Part shown: positions 52,092 to 61,238 of the stretch, one piece after another
Layout of the letters: each line of letters opens with the position of its first letter
How positions within the stretch are numbered: the stretch's first letter is position 1
NCBI GenBank assembly: GCA_050250955.1
Contig: JBFWNR010000002.1
Coordinates: forward strand, 558,001-622,000
Direction of reading: 5' to 3'
Length of the DNA: 64,000 bases
Source: CAWAYR01 sp050250955
GTDB lineage: Bacteria > Acidobacteriota > Vicinamibacteria > Vicinamibacterales > UBA2999
Notes under the pieces: generated by a model
What the model was told of the DNA's origin: nothing
Database searches by the model: none
Seen by the model: only the letters and a program-made list of their open reading frames with translations
Position numbers and translations under genes: made by a program

Positions 52092-52644
52092 CGTCGGCGT
52101 CGACGAGCCGTTCGGCGCGGAGGAGCCGCGCGTCGCCCGGGACCCGGCGGACCGTGAACCCGGTGCGGGTGACGACGGCGCGCATGGCGTCGTTGTCGGC
52201 GAACATGTCGCCGGACAGCCGCCGCACCCCGAGGCGGCGCGCGACCGCGATCAGCGCCCGCGTCATCGCGGTGCCGAGCCCCTGGCCATGCACCCGGTCG
52301 GCGACGACGACCGCGATCTCGGCGTCGTCCGGTGTCGCGCGCTGCAGTCGGCCGACGGCGAGCACCTCGGGGCGGCCGTCGGCGGTCCGATGCTCGGCGA
52401 CCAGCGTCGCGCCCCGGGCGGCATCGACCGACTCGCCCACGGCCAGCCGTTGCTGGTGGTTGCGTTCGTCGAGCGTGGCCTGGTGGAAGTAACGCTGGTA
52501 GACCGACCGCGACGACAGCCCGGCATGGAAGGCGGCGACGAGCGGGTCGTCGGCGGGCACCGCGGCACGCAGCACCACGACGGCGCCGTCACGCAAGGTG
52601 ACCGGCGACCACGCCGCAGCCGGCGCACCGCCTCGGTCGGACAT
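52078..52644 (-). CDS. GNAT-family N-acetyltransferase
   Basis: 188 residues. VTLRDGAVVVLRAAVPADDP begins the fold; EIAVVVADRVHGQGLGTAMTRALIAVARRLGV is motif A with the acetyl-CoA loop (Q-G-x-G-T/x); DNDAMRAVVTRTGF is motif B. The SSRSVYQRYFH segment recalls the GNAT subgroup that includes Pat-like lysine acetyltransferases, but no regulatory domain is fused. The ATG at 52644 has TATGCT 7 nt upstream. Convergent with the DUF4097 gene. Confidence 0.9.
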   Translation of the reverse strand: MSDRGGAPAAAWSPVTLRDGAVVVLRAAVPADDPLVAAFHAGLSSRSVYQRYFHQATLDERNHQQRLAVGESVDAARGATLVAEHRTADGRPEVLAVGRLQRATPDDAEIAVVVADRVHGQGLGTAMTRALIAVARRLGVRRLSGDMFADNDAMRAVVTRTGFTVRRVPGDARLLRAERLVDADATAG

Positions 52645-52650
52645 GGGTGA

Positions 52651-52657
52651 TAGCATA
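52651..52657. promoter_or_regulatory. Overlapping divergent -10 elements
   Basis: The 7 bp TAGCATA read TAGCAT on the plus strand and TATGCT on the minus strand. On the minus strand it is 7 nt before the GNAT ATG; on the plus strand it is 19 nt before the DinB ATG at 52676. Transcription in both directions from one core is implied. Confidence 0.5.
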
Positions 52658-52675
52658 GCCGTCGCGTCGACGCCG

Positions 52676-53182
52676 ATGACGATTGCCGAGACCCTGCTGC
52701 CGGAATTCGACCGCGAAATGGCCACCACCCGTCGGCTGCTGGAGCGGCTGCCCGAGGATCGGCTGACGTGGCAGCCGCACCCGAAGAGCATGACGCTCGC
52801 CGCGCTCTCGGAGCACCTCGGCCAGCTGGCGCTGTGGGGACGCATGACCATCACCGCCTCCGGCGTCGACCTGGAGGAGATGGCCCGCCCGCCCGACTAC
52901 CGGCCGCTCTCGACCCGCGCGGCGCTGCTGCAGCACTTCGACACCGAAGTGGCGGCGTGCCGGGCCGCGCTGGTCGGCCGCACCGACGCCGAGTTGACGG
53001 CGCCGTGGACGCTGCGGCGCGGCGCGCGGGAGTTCTTCACGATGCCCAAGGCGACGTGCTGGCGCACGTTCGTGATGAACCACGTCGTCCACCATCGCGG
53101 ACAGCTGAGCGTCTACCTGCGGCTGCTCGACGTGCCGCTGCCGTCGATCTACGGGCCGAGTGCCGACGAACAGCCGTTCTGA
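52676..53182 (+). CDS. DinB-family four-helix metalloprotein
   Basis: 168 residues. EFDREMATTRRLLERLPEDRLTWQPHPKSM starts the four-helix bundle; the metal histidines are in SEHLGQLALWG and NHVVHHRGQLSVYLRLLD. DinB/DfsB relatives include bacillithiol and mycothiol S-transferases, which matches the YtxJ-like gene in this window, but the substrate here is unknown. The ATG at 52676 is preferred to an in-frame ATG at 52643 that precedes the promoter core. It overlaps the membrane gene by 23 nt. Confidence 0.91.
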   Translation: MTIAETLLPEFDREMATTRRLLERLPEDRLTWQPHPKSMTLAALSEHLGQLALWGRMTITASGVDLEEMARPPDYRPLSTRAALLQHFDTEVAACRAALVGRTDAELTAPWTLRRGAREFFTMPKATCWRTFVMNHVVHHRGQLSVYLRLLDVPLPSIYGPSADEQPF

Positions 53183-54668
53183 ACGCCGGCCCGGCATCGC
53201 GGTCCTGGCCGCCGGTGCCGCCGGGTTCGCGCTGCTGGCGACCCTGAACGCCGGCGGCTATCGCTACGGCGCCGCCGATCAGGCCTTCTACATTCCGGCC
53301 ATCCTGCGCCAGCTCGACCCGGCGCTCTACCCGCGTGACTGGGCGATGATCGGCGCCCAGGGCCGCTACTTCCTGCTCGACGAAGTGATGGCGCTGGCCA
53401 GCCGCATCACCGGCCTGACGCTGCCCTGGCTGTTCCTGGTCGCCCAGGCCGCAACCCTTGCGGCACTCTATGCCGGCGCGATCGGCCTCGGCCGGGCCGT
53501 GCTGTCGTCCGGATGGGCAATGACGGCATGGGTGGCGGCCCTGACCCTGCGGCACCGCATCACGATGACCGGCGTCAACACCCTCGAGGGCTACTTCCAC
53601 CCGCGGGTGCTGGTCTGCGGGCTCGGTCTGGTGAGCCTGGCCCTGCTGATGCGCGGCCGGCCGTGGTGGGCGCTCGGGCTGGCGGCGGCGAGCGGCGTGC
53701 TGCATCCGACGACGGCGGCGCTGTTTGTCGCGATCGTGGCGGTGGCAGTCGTGGTCGACCGCCCCGCGACCCGCCGCCCGGTGGCGGCCCTGGCCGCGGC
53801 ACTCATCGGACTGGCCGCGATGGGATCGTGGCAGGGCCAGGCGTTCTTCGACGTCACGCGCATGGATCCCGACTGGCGAGCGCTGGTCGCAACCAAGGAC
53901 TACACCTTTCCCACCGCGTGGTCGATCGGCACCTGGGCGACCAACCTCCTCGGGCCGGCGATTCTGGTCGCCGCGTGGTGGGCGCGGCGCCGGGCCGGGG
54001 CCCTGGCACCGGCGGAGCGCGGCCTCGTCATCGGCGCACTGGCGCTCGTGGCGGGATTCCTGGCCTCCCTGCCGTTCATCGCCGCCGGTGTCGCCCTGGC
54101 GGTGCAGCTGCAGACGTCGCGGGTCTTCTGGCCGGTGGAGCTGCTGGCGACGCTGTACCTGGTGTGGTGGCTCGTCGACGCCCCGGCCGCTCCCGCCCGG
54201 CGGTGGGCAGCCGGGCTGGCGGCCGCACTCGTGGTCGTCGCGACGGCACGTGGCATCTACGTAGGGTTCCTCGAGCATCCCGGGCGACCGACCGTGGCCG
54301 TCGATCTGCCCGACGACGACTGGACCCGGGCACTCGAGTGGGTCGCCACGCACACACCACGCGACGCCTATGTGCTCGCCGATCCAGGTCATGCCTGGAA
54401 GTTCGGCACCGCGGTCCGGATCGGTGCCGGGCGCGACGTCTTCCTCGAGGAGACCAAGGACGTGGCGATGGCGATGTACTCGCGGGCAGCCGCCGCCGAG
54501 GTACGACGGAAGATCGACGCGGTCGCCGGCTTCGACGACCTCGACGCCGCCTCGCTGGCCGCCCTGGCCCGGCGGGAGGGTCTCACGCTCCTGGTCACCG
54601 CCCGCGAGCTGGACCTCCCGGTACTGCACGCCGAGGGCGCGGTACGCGTCTATCGTCCGGGCTCCTGA
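53160..54668 (+). CDS. Multi-pass membrane protein of unknown function
   Basis: 502 residues from a GTG inside the dinB-like gene. About 9 to 11 membrane helices, with YRYGAADQAFYIPAILRQLDPALYPRDWA early, then a C-terminal soluble domain from about 400 (DDDWTRALEWVATHTPRDAYVLADP). The Asp-rich first loop and that C-terminal DUF-type domain look like membrane glycosyltransferase-like proteins of the GT-C sort, but no signature is certain. Function not assignable. Confidence 0.85.
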   Translation: MPTNSRSERRPGIAVLAAGAAGFALLATLNAGGYRYGAADQAFYIPAILRQLDPALYPRDWAMIGAQGRYFLLDEVMALASRITGLTLPWLFLVAQAATLAALYAGAIGLGRAVLSSGWAMTAWVAALTLRHRITMTGVNTLEGYFHPRVLVCGLGLVSLALLMRGRPWWALGLAAASGVLHPTTAALFVAIVAVAVVVDRPATRRPVAALAAALIGLAAMGSWQGQAFFDVTRMDPDWRALVATKDYTFPTAWSIGTWATNLLGPAILVAAWWARRRAGALAPAERGLVIGALALVAGFLASLPFIAAGVALAVQLQTSRVFWPVELLATLYLVWWLVDAPAAPARRWAAGLAAALVVVATARGIYVGFLEHPGRPTVAVDLPDDDWTRALEWVATHTPRDAYVLADPGHAWKFGTAVRIGAGRDVFLEETKDVAMAMYSRAAAAEVRRKIDAVAGFDDLDAASLAALARREGLTLLVTARELDLPVLHAEGAVRVYRPGS

Positions 54669-54685
54669 CTTCAGGCGAGCCGGGC

Positions 54686-54691
54686 TATACT
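54686..54691 (+). promoter_or_regulatory. -10 element (TATACT) for the aminotransferase gene
   Basis: TATACT, 44 nt before the ATG at 54736, giving a leader of about 37 nt that contains the GGAGG ribosome-binding site. An ordinary leadered promoter, in contrast to many neighbours. Confidence 0.45.
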
Positions 54692-54735
54692 CCGGCGGTA
54701 CGCCGGGCCCGGGTTGCGCCGGCTGGAGGTTCGCG

Positions 54736-56028
54736 ATGTCTCATCCCGCCACCGTCTCGCGCCGTTCGTTCACCCGACTGTTCGCGCTCGGCGGATCCGC
54801 CGCACTCCTCGCCGACCCGGCGTGGGCGCGGACGATGGGCGCACCGCCGCCGCTGGCCCCCGGCGGACCGGCCGAGGGTGAGGTGTTCTGGAAGAGCGTC
54901 CGCGAACAGTTCGTGATGCCGCCGGAGCTGTCGGTGATGAACGCCGCCAACCTGTGCCCGGCGTCGCGTCCGGTGGCCGAGGCCCTGACCCGCGAGAGCC
55001 GCAGCGTCGATGCCGACCCCTCGCCCAACAACCGGGCCCGGCTGATGCCGGAAAAGGAGAAGACGCGGGTGGCGCTCGCCGAGTTCCTGCGCGTCACCCC
55101 CGACGAGATCATCATCACCCGCAACACCAGCGAGTCCAACAACATGGTGTCGAACGGCCTGGATCTGAAGGCCGGCGACGAAGTGCTGCTGCACGAGGAC
55201 AACCACCCGAGCAACCTGACCGCGTGGCGCGAGAAGGCCAAGCGGTTCGGCTTCTCGGTCGTCGTCGTCCCGCAGAAAAACCCCCATCCCGGTCCCGAGT
55301 ACTACCTCGACGCCTTCGCCAAGGCGATCACGCCGCGAACCAAGGTGCTGTCGGTCACCCATCTGACCAGCACCGTGGGCGATCTGATGCCGGCCAGGGA
55401 GCTGGCGGCGCTGGCCCGCTCGCGCGGCGTCCTGTTCCTGCTCGACGGCGCCCAGAGCTTCGGCCTGCTCGACGTGAACCTGGCCGACATCCAGCCCGAC
55501 TTCTACTCGGGCAGCGCGCACAAATGGCCGTGCGGCGCCCGCGAGTGCGGCGTGCTCTACGTGAACAAGAGCGCGCAGGCGCGGCTGTGGCCGAGCGTCT
55601 ACAGCGCCTATCCGGGCGCGGTCGGCTTCTCGAAGACCTTCGAGAGCTTCGGCCAGCGCGACGAGGCGACGATGATCGCCTTCCACGAGGCGCTGAAGTT
55701 CCAGACCGGGATCGGCCGCGCCGACATCGAGAAGCGGGCCCGCCAGCTTGCGACGCAGCTGATGGAGGGACTGGGCAGGCTTCCGGGGTTGACGGTGTGG
55801 ACCTCGCCGGTGGCCGAGCGCCGCGCCGCGGTGGTGTCGTTCGTCCCCGGGACGCTCGACGCCGGCAAGCTGGCCGACGCGCTGTACACCAACGACAAGG
55901 TCGGCGTGACCACCCGCGGCGGCAAGGACCGTCCCGGCATCCGCGTCTCGCCGCACTTCTACAACAGCCCGGCCGAAGTGGACCGGCTGCTCGCCGGGCT
56001 GGCGAAGTACCTCAAAACCGGAGTCTAG
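54736..56028 (+). CDS. Tat-exported class V aminotransferase (isopenicillin-N epimerase-like)
   Basis: 430 residues. Twin-arginine signal (VSRRSFTRLFALGGSAALL). PLP fold: TRNTSESNNMVSNGL, then LFLLDGAQSFGLLDVNLADIQPDFYSGSAHKWPCGARECGVLYV with the Asp and the PLP lysine (HKWP). NAANLCPASRPVAEAL at the N-terminus and the HLTSTVGDLMP segment match the NifS-like isopenicillin-N epimerase group. A GGAGG ribosome site precedes the ATG. Substrate unknown; periplasmic location inferred. Confidence 0.93.
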   Translation: MSHPATVSRRSFTRLFALGGSAALLADPAWARTMGAPPPLAPGGPAEGEVFWKSVREQFVMPPELSVMNAANLCPASRPVAEALTRESRSVDADPSPNNRARLMPEKEKTRVALAEFLRVTPDEIIITRNTSESNNMVSNGLDLKAGDEVLLHEDNHPSNLTAWREKAKRFGFSVVVVPQKNPHPGPEYYLDAFAKAITPRTKVLSVTHLTSTVGDLMPARELAALARSRGVLFLLDGAQSFGLLDVNLADIQPDFYSGSAHKWPCGARECGVLYVNKSAQARLWPSVYSAYPGAVGFSKTFESFGQRDEATMIAFHEALKFQTGIGRADIEKRARQLATQLMEGLGRLPGLTVWTSPVAERRAAVVSFVPGTLDAGKLADALYTNDKVGVTTRGGKDRPGIRVSPHFYNSPAEVDRLLAGLAKYLKTGV

Positions 56029-56159
56029 CGGCTAGGGGCTGGCGGCTCGATCCACGCGCTTCCACGCTGTCAGCGGCCAGAAAACGAAGGGCCCGGTGAT
56101 TCACCGGGCCCTCGTCCTGTACGGGCTTCCTGGCCGCCAGCCGCCAGCCCCCAGCCGCC
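56027..56159. repeat. Inverted-repeat element around a terminator
   Basis: Arms 56027-56047 and 56139-56159 (21 nt each) are reverse complements at 19 of 21 positions. They are made of heptamer-like units (CTAGCGG, CTAGGGG, CTGGCGG; GCCGCCA, GCCCCCA). The left arm contains the TAG stop of the aminotransferase gene; an 11-bp hairpin lies between. It could be a small non-autonomous element. Confidence 0.6.
56088..56112 (-). terminator. Rho-independent terminator of the SnoaL-like gene
   Basis: Stem AGGGCCCGGTG/CACCGGGCCCT, 11 perfect pairs, 3-nt loop. On the minus strand it is followed by TCGTTTTC, a short U-tract, and it lies 61 nt after the stop at 56173. On the plus strand no U-tract follows. 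Confidence 0.8.
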
Positions 56160-56172
56160 GGACAAGTATCCC

Positions 56173-56589
56173 CTACGCCCAGCCGAGCTGACGCAGGCTG
56201 TGACCGTCGTTCCAGATCTTCGTCATGTGGCGGATCCTGCCGCCGTCGAACTCCATGACGTAGACGTAGTCGGCGGCGACCGCCTTCCCGGTCGGCGGCA
56301 CCGGTCCGCCCTCGCCGGTGTGCGTGCCGTGGAAGACCCCGTAGGCGACGACGTTCTGCCGCCCCTCGTCCACCGCGAACGACTTCAGCTCGTAGCGGCC
56401 GTCGGGCGCCGGCGTGAACAGGCCCTTCACCCACTCCGTGTAGCCTTCGAGCGTCGTCACGCCGGTCAGCGCATCGGCCTGGGCCGTGAACGTCGCGCGC
56501 GGCGTGCAATACGCCTGGCAGCCCGCCCAGCCCTTGCCCGTTTCGCACGCATCGAAGAACTGCATCGCCGTCTCGCCGATCGACGCCAT
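56173..56589 (-). CDS. SnoaL-like/NTF2-fold protein
   Basis: 138 residues. MASIGETAMQFFDACETGKGWAGCQAYC starts the cone-shaped NTF2 fold; KSFAVDEGRQNVVAYGVFHGTHTGEGGPVPPTGKAVAADYVYVMEFDGGRIRHMTKIWND is the SnoaL-type beta sheet and helix, with likely pocket His and Asp. The ATG at 56589 has AGGAGG 6 nt upstream, so it is preferred to the GTG at 56592. Ligand or substrate unknown. Followed by a strong terminator. Confidence 0.88.
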   Translation of the reverse strand: MASIGETAMQFFDACETGKGWAGCQAYCTPRATFTAQADALTGVTTLEGYTEWVKGLFTPAPDGRYELKSFAVDEGRQNVVAYGVFHGTHTGEGGPVPPTGKAVAADYVYVMEFDGGRIRHMTKIWNDGHSLRQLGWA

Positions 56590-56668
56590 CACCCACCTCC
56601 TGCCGTTCGCTGCGCTCGAGGGACCGAACCTGCCGGGCCGGCGGGTTCACCGGCGGCCCGCAGCTCGG

Positions 56669-58303
56669 CTACTGCTGTTCCTGCTGACGCGTCGACGGCG
56701 TCGTGCGGACCGTCGGGTACTTGATGCCGAGCTGATCGAGGTAGGTCGGGTACTTGCTCGGGTCGTAGTAGAACTTCTTCATCTCCTCGCGGTACTTGCC
56801 GAGGATCGCCTCGTTCAGGTGGGTCGGCGCCGGCGTGTCGGCCTTGATGAACGGGATGTACTTCACGTCCTTGGTCTGGACGTTGCGGAAGTAGTCCCAC
56901 GCCTGGGTGACCAGCTCCGGCCTGGTCAGCAGGTCGAGGATGGTCATGGCCTGCACCTTGGCGCCGGCGACCACGCCCTTGTGGGCGATCGGCGTCGCGC
57001 TGGCGATGGCGCTCGACCAGTTGTGCCCCGGCAGGCCGGGGATGTTGGCCGGGAAGCGCAGCGTCACGGTCGGCACGTTCCACGAGATGTCGCCGATGTC
57101 GTCGGACCCGCCGCCCATGTTGTCCTCGGGCTTCACCGGCTGACCGAGATCCGACACCTTGGTGGCCAGCCCCGGCTGGGTGGCGTTGCCCAGCTCCTTC
57201 TGGAGCGCCTTGGCGAGGGTCTGATCGGCGTCGCTCCATGCGGGCAGGCCGACCTTCTGGATGTTCGCGTACATCGTCTCGGCGACCGGCTTGTTGAAGT
57301 GCCGCGGGTAGGCGGTGCCGAGGATGCGCGAGCTCCACTTGGTGTTGGTCATCAGCGCGGCGCCCTCGGCCATCTTGTTGCCGATGTCCCAGAGCTCCTG
57401 GATGTGCGGCTGGTCGGTCTCGCGGAAGTAGAACCAGATGCTGGCGTTGCGCGGCACGACATTGGGCTGGTCGCCGCCGTTGACGATCACCGAGTGCGAG
57501 CGCTGCGACAGCCGCAGGTGTTCGCGGCGGTACTGCCAGCCGATGCTCATCAGCTCGACGGCGTCGAGGGCCGAGCGGCCGCGCCAGGGCGCGCCGGCGC
57601 TGTGGGCGGTCTCGCCTTCGAAGGTGTACTCGACCGACACCAGGCCGTTGCCGCCGCCGTCACCCCACGAGACGTCGAGGTTGTTGCCGACGTGGGTGAA
57701 CAGCGTCACGTCGACGTCCTTGAACATCCCGTCACGGATGAACCAGGCCTTCGACGCCACCAGCTCCTCGGCGACGCCGGGCCACAGCATCAGCGTCCCG
57801 GGCAGCTTCTCGCGCTCCATGATGCGCTTGACGGCGATGGCGGCGACGACGTTGAGCGGCATCCCGGTGTTGTGGCCTTCGCCGTGCCCCGGCGCGCCCT
57901 CGAGGATCGGATCGTGGTAGGCGACGCCGGGCTTCTGCGACGCCTGGGGGATGCCGTCGATGTCCGAGCCGAGGGCGATCACCGGCTTGCCGCTGCCCCA
58001 CGTCGCCACCCAGGCGGTCGGGATGCCCGACTGCCCGCGGGTGACGGCGAAGCCGTTCTTCTCGAGGATGCCGGTGAGGTACTTCGACGTCTCGACTTCC
58101 TGGAAGCCGAGCTCACCGAAGCTGAAGACCGAGTCCACCGCCTCCTGCGCCAGCTTGGCCATGCTGTCGACGTGCTCGGCGACGCCGCGCTTGAGCGCCG
58201 TCAGCGTCGCGTCGTCGACGCGGGCCGCCGGCGTCTGCGCCAGCGCCGAGGCGGCGGTCAGCGTCGCCGCCACCGTAACTCCCAGGATCATCGTGCGTGC
58301 CAT
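56669..58303 (-). CDS. Secreted M20-family amidohydrolase (AbgB-like)
   Basis: 544 residues, signal peptide MARTMILGVTVAATLTAASALA. The core includes VFSFGELGFQEVETSKYL (ELGFxExxTS), ALGSDIDGIPQASQ, GEGHNTGMPLN and GVAEELVASK, covering the M20 dimetal site, with a dimerisation domain (VEYTFEGETAHSAGAPWRGRSALDAVELM). Close to p-aminobenzoyl-glutamate hydrolase and aminoacylase-type enzymes. It would cleave an N-acyl amino acid or dipeptide outside the cytoplasm. GGAGGAC precedes the ATG. Confidence 0.93.
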   Translation of the reverse strand: MARTMILGVTVAATLTAASALAQTPAARVDDATLTALKRGVAEHVDSMAKLAQEAVDSVFSFGELGFQEVETSKYLTGILEKNGFAVTRGQSGIPTAWVATWGSGKPVIALGSDIDGIPQASQKPGVAYHDPILEGAPGHGEGHNTGMPLNVVAAIAVKRIMEREKLPGTLMLWPGVAEELVASKAWFIRDGMFKDVDVTLFTHVGNNLDVSWGDGGGNGLVSVEYTFEGETAHSAGAPWRGRSALDAVELMSIGWQYRREHLRLSQRSHSVIVNGGDQPNVVPRNASIWFYFRETDQPHIQELWDIGNKMAEGAALMTNTKWSSRILGTAYPRHFNKPVAETMYANIQKVGLPAWSDADQTLAKALQKELGNATQPGLATKVSDLGQPVKPEDNMGGGSDDIGDISWNVPTVTLRFPANIPGLPGHNWSSAIASATPIAHKGVVAGAKVQAMTILDLLTRPELVTQAWDYFRNVQTKDVKYIPFIKADTPAPTHLNEAILGKYREEMKKFYYDPSKYPTYLDQLGIKYPTVRTTPSTRQQEQQ

Positions 58304-58479
58304 CGTGCAGTCCTCCGGGCGTCGGACGCGCCCCGTCGGCGACGAGCGATTCGCTCTCGGCGCCGCGCGGAATTGTACTCCGCACTATGCTAGCGAGGTG
58401 GAGCGTTCAACCGGCACGCGCCTGCGATTCGATGTCCTCGGTTCGGCGCCCCCTCGCTAGCTCCAGCGTGGCCTTGAGG

Positions 58480-59574
58480 ATGAGGCGGTTGCTCTCGGCG
58501 ACCACATGGATGGCATGCGCCGCAGCCTTGATCGTCACGGTCCACGCGCAGCGGCCGGCGACGCCGACCGCGCGGGTCGTGCCGGCATCGCGGATCGTGC
58601 TGCCCGGGCCGGTCGACTCCAACAACCCGTTCGTCTGGGTCAGTGACGGCGGCTGGCCGATGCTCACGGTGCTGAGCTCCTGGGGCGGCGTTCCGACACT
58701 CGCCCGCGGCCGGGAGCTGGAGTGGCTGCGGCTTGAGCCGACGCCGCTCGCCGTCCTCGACCACCCGGGGCATGGGGTCTGGTTCGAGGCGGTCGTTCCC
58801 GACGCCGCCGGCCGCTGGTACGGCTTCTACCATCACGAGCGCCCGGCCGACGACTGCGGCCGGCCCGATCGGCAGCTGCCGCGTATCGGCGCCGCGCGGT
58901 CGCTCGACGAAGGGCGCACCTGGCACAACCTCGGCATCGTGCTCGACGCGCCGCCGGGCAGCGCCGCCTGCGGCTCGGCGAACCGGTTCGTCCTCGGCGG
59001 CGTCGGCGACGTCGCGGCGCTGCTCGATCGCGACGGCCGGGATCTCTATCTGTACTTCAGCCAATACGGCCGCGATCCGGCGGCGCAGGGCGTCGCCGTG
59101 GCCCGGCTGGCCTGGGCCGACCGCGACGCGCCGGTCGGCCGGCTGACGGTGTGGAACGACGGCGCCTGGCTGTCGCCGCGGGCGGTGCCGGCAGCCAGCG
59201 CCGACGACCGCTGGAGCTATCCGTCCGGCACCCCGCTGGTCGCTCCAGCCCAGCCGTTCCACGACGGCGCGCCGGCCGCTGATGTCTTCTGGGGCCCGTC
59301 GATCCACTGGAACACGTACCTGCAGCAGTACGTGATGCTCCTCAACCGCGCCAAGGACGATGAGTTCGGCCAGCACGGCGTCTACGTCGCCTACGCCTCG
59401 CGGCTCGACGATCCGGCGGCGTGGTCGGCGCCGACGAGAATCCTCGACGGCGGTGGCTGGTATCCGCAGGTCGCCGGCCTCGAGCGCGGCGCCGGCACCG
59501 ACCGGGTCGCCGGTCAGCGGGCCCGGCTCTTCCTGACCGGCGCCTCGGCCCACATGATCGAGTTCACGCGGTGA
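58480..59574 (+). CDS. Secreted protein, possible glycosidase-like beta-propeller
   Basis: 364 residues. Signal peptide MRRLLSATTWMACAAALIVTVHA decides the ATG at 58480, although longer in-frame starts (58387, 58432) exist. Repeated short strands with Asp/Trp turns (NPFVWVSDGGWPMLTVLSSW, GRWYGFYHHERP, ARSLDEGRTWHNLGIVLDA, IHWNTYLQQYVMLLNRA) look like a five-bladed propeller as in GH43/GH32-type or sialidase-type proteins. The catalytic residues cannot be assigned confidently. Confidence 0.8.
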   Translation: MRRLLSATTWMACAAALIVTVHAQRPATPTARVVPASRIVLPGPVDSNNPFVWVSDGGWPMLTVLSSWGGVPTLARGRELEWLRLEPTPLAVLDHPGHGVWFEAVVPDAAGRWYGFYHHERPADDCGRPDRQLPRIGAARSLDEGRTWHNLGIVLDAPPGSAACGSANRFVLGGVGDVAALLDRDGRDLYLYFSQYGRDPAAQGVAVARLAWADRDAPVGRLTVWNDGAWLSPRAVPAASADDRWSYPSGTPLVAPAQPFHDGAPAADVFWGPSIHWNTYLQQYVMLLNRAKDDEFGQHGVYVAYASRLDDPAAWSAPTRILDGGGWYPQVAGLERGAGTDRVAGQRARLFLTGASAHMIEFTR

Positions 59575-59589
59575 GGCGCCGGTGGCGCC

Positions 59590-61173
59590 TCACAGGGTCG
59601 GCTTGTAGGTCGGCGCCGTGCGCGCCTTGGCGCGCTGCTCGAAGGCATAGCCCCAGGCGAGCAGGTCGGCTTCGCTGTAGGCGCGGCCCAGGAAGGCCAG
59701 CCCCAGCGGCAGGCCGCTGGTCTCGCCCATCGGCACGGTGAGGCTCGGCGTGCCGGCGACCGCCGCCATGCCGTAGCCAGCCCCGATGAAGTGGTCGCCG
59801 AGCACGTGGTCGGTCGGCCAGGTCGGCGCCATCGCCGGCGCGACGAGGCCATCGAGCTGGTGGCGCGCGAGGGCGGCCAGCAGCCCGTCGCGACCGGCGA
59901 GCCGCCGAGCCGAATCGCGGGCGCGCTGATAGGCCGGGTCGCTCAACGGGCCCTTGGCCTGCGCCTGCTCGAAGATCTCCTGGCCGAAGAACGGCATGGC
60001 TCGGGCGGCATTGGCGGTGTTCCAGGCGATGAGCGCCTCGAGCGAGCCGTGCGGGGCGTGGCTGGCGGCGAGGTACTTGTTCAGCCCGTCCTTGAACTCG
60101 TAGAGCAGCACCTGGAACTCGGCGTCGTTCCAGTCGTTGTAGGTCGGCACGCGGACGTCGACGAGTTCGGCGCCCGCCGCCGCCAGTGTCGCGAGTGCCT
60201 GCGTCATCACCGCGTCGACGCCGGGGTGGTAGCCCATCGCCTGGCGCAGGACACCGAAGCGGCGGCCGGCCAGAGCCTCGGCCTTCAGCGCGGTCGTGAA
60301 GTCGGCGGGCAGCTGGCCGCGGCCGGCCTCGCCGGCCGGGTCGGCGGGATCGACGCCGACCATCGCGCCGAGGAGCAGGGCCGCATCGGTCACCGTCCGG
60401 GTCATCGGCCCGGCGGTGTCCTGCGAGATCGAGATCGGGATGATGCCGCCGCGGCTGACCGCGCCGACCGTCGGCTTCAGACCGACCAGGCCGCTGACCG
60501 AGGCCGGGCAGAGGATGCTGCCGTCGGTCTCGGTGCCCACACCCAGGGCGGCGAGGCTGGCGGCGATGGCCGTGCCGGTGCCGGCGCTCGACCCGCACGG
60601 GTTGCGGTCGAGCACGTAGGCGTGGCGGGTCTGGCCGCCGCGGGAACTCCACCCCGACGACGAACGGGTGGACCGGAAGTTGGCCCACTCGCTCAGATTG
60701 GTCTTGCCGAGGACCACGGCGCCGGCATCGCGGAGCCGGGCGACCAGGAACGCGTCGGCCGCTGGTCGGTGGTCGGCCAGCGCCAGCGACCCGGCCGAGT
60801 TGACCATGCCCGCCACGTCGATGTTGTCCTTGATGAGCACGGGGAGGCCGTGGAGCGGACCGCGCGGCTTGCCGGCGGCGCGCTCGCCGTCCAGGCGCTC
60901 GGCTTCGGCCAGCGCCTCCGGGTTCAACTCGATGACCGAGTTCAAGGTCGGTCCGGCCCGGTCGACGGCGGCGATGCGGGCGAGATACGCCTCGGTCAAC
61001 GCCCGCGACGTCAACGTCCCGGCCGCCAGCCGGTCGCGCGCCTCGGCGGCGCTCAGTTCGACGACGTCGACCGCCGGGACCGCGGCGGCCGCCGGCACCG
61101 ACGGCGCCGGCGCCGGCCGACAGGCGAGGCTGACCAGTGAGGCGACGGCGAGCGCGGACAGGCGAACGGTCAT
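59590..61173 (-). CDS. Secreted amidase (amidase-signature family)
   Basis: 527 residues, probably a lipoprotein (SLVSLACRPAP fits a lipobox). The Ser-cisSer-Lys triad is visible: Lys in LPVLIKDNIDVAGMV, cis-Ser in NPCGSSAGTGTAIAAS and the nucleophile in GTETDGSILCPASVSGLVGLKP. The C-terminal GYGMAAVAGTPSLTVPMG is also typical. It hydrolyses amides such as peptide or acyl amides in the periplasm. GGAG lies about 9 nt before the ATG. Confidence 0.94.
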   Translation of the reverse strand: MTVRLSALAVASLVSLACRPAPAPSVPAAAAVPAVDVVELSAAEARDRLAAGTLTSRALTEAYLARIAAVDRAGPTLNSVIELNPEALAEAERLDGERAAGKPRGPLHGLPVLIKDNIDVAGMVNSAGSLALADHRPAADAFLVARLRDAGAVVLGKTNLSEWANFRSTRSSSGWSSRGGQTRHAYVLDRNPCGSSAGTGTAIAASLAALGVGTETDGSILCPASVSGLVGLKPTVGAVSRGGIIPISISQDTAGPMTRTVTDAALLLGAMVGVDPADPAGEAGRGQLPADFTTALKAEALAGRRFGVLRQAMGYHPGVDAVMTQALATLAAAGAELVDVRVPTYNDWNDAEFQVLLYEFKDGLNKYLAASHAPHGSLEALIAWNTANAARAMPFFGQEIFEQAQAKGPLSDPAYQRARDSARRLAGRDGLLAALARHQLDGLVAPAMAPTWPTDHVLGDHFIGAGYGMAAVAGTPSLTVPMGETSGLPLGLAFLGRAYSEADLLAWGYAFEQRAKARTAPTYKPTL

Positions 61174-61226
61174 GGGCGAGGACTCCGGTGGGGGGCGGCG
61201 CGTCGATTATCGCCGACAGCGGCCGG

Positions 61227-61232
61227 TAGAAT
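61227..61232 (+). promoter_or_regulatory. -10 element (TAGAAT) for the YheT-like hydrolase
   Basis: TAGAAT, 6 nt, then the GTG at 61239. Start-proximal class; it supports GTG as the initiation codon. Confidence 0.45.
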
Positions 61233-61238
61233 GCCGAG

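Noticed and set aside
58386..58400. TATGCT 6 nt before a GTG at 58398
   Set aside because: The GTG is out of frame with the secreted protein gene and opens no supported product; an ATG at 58480 fits the signal peptide.
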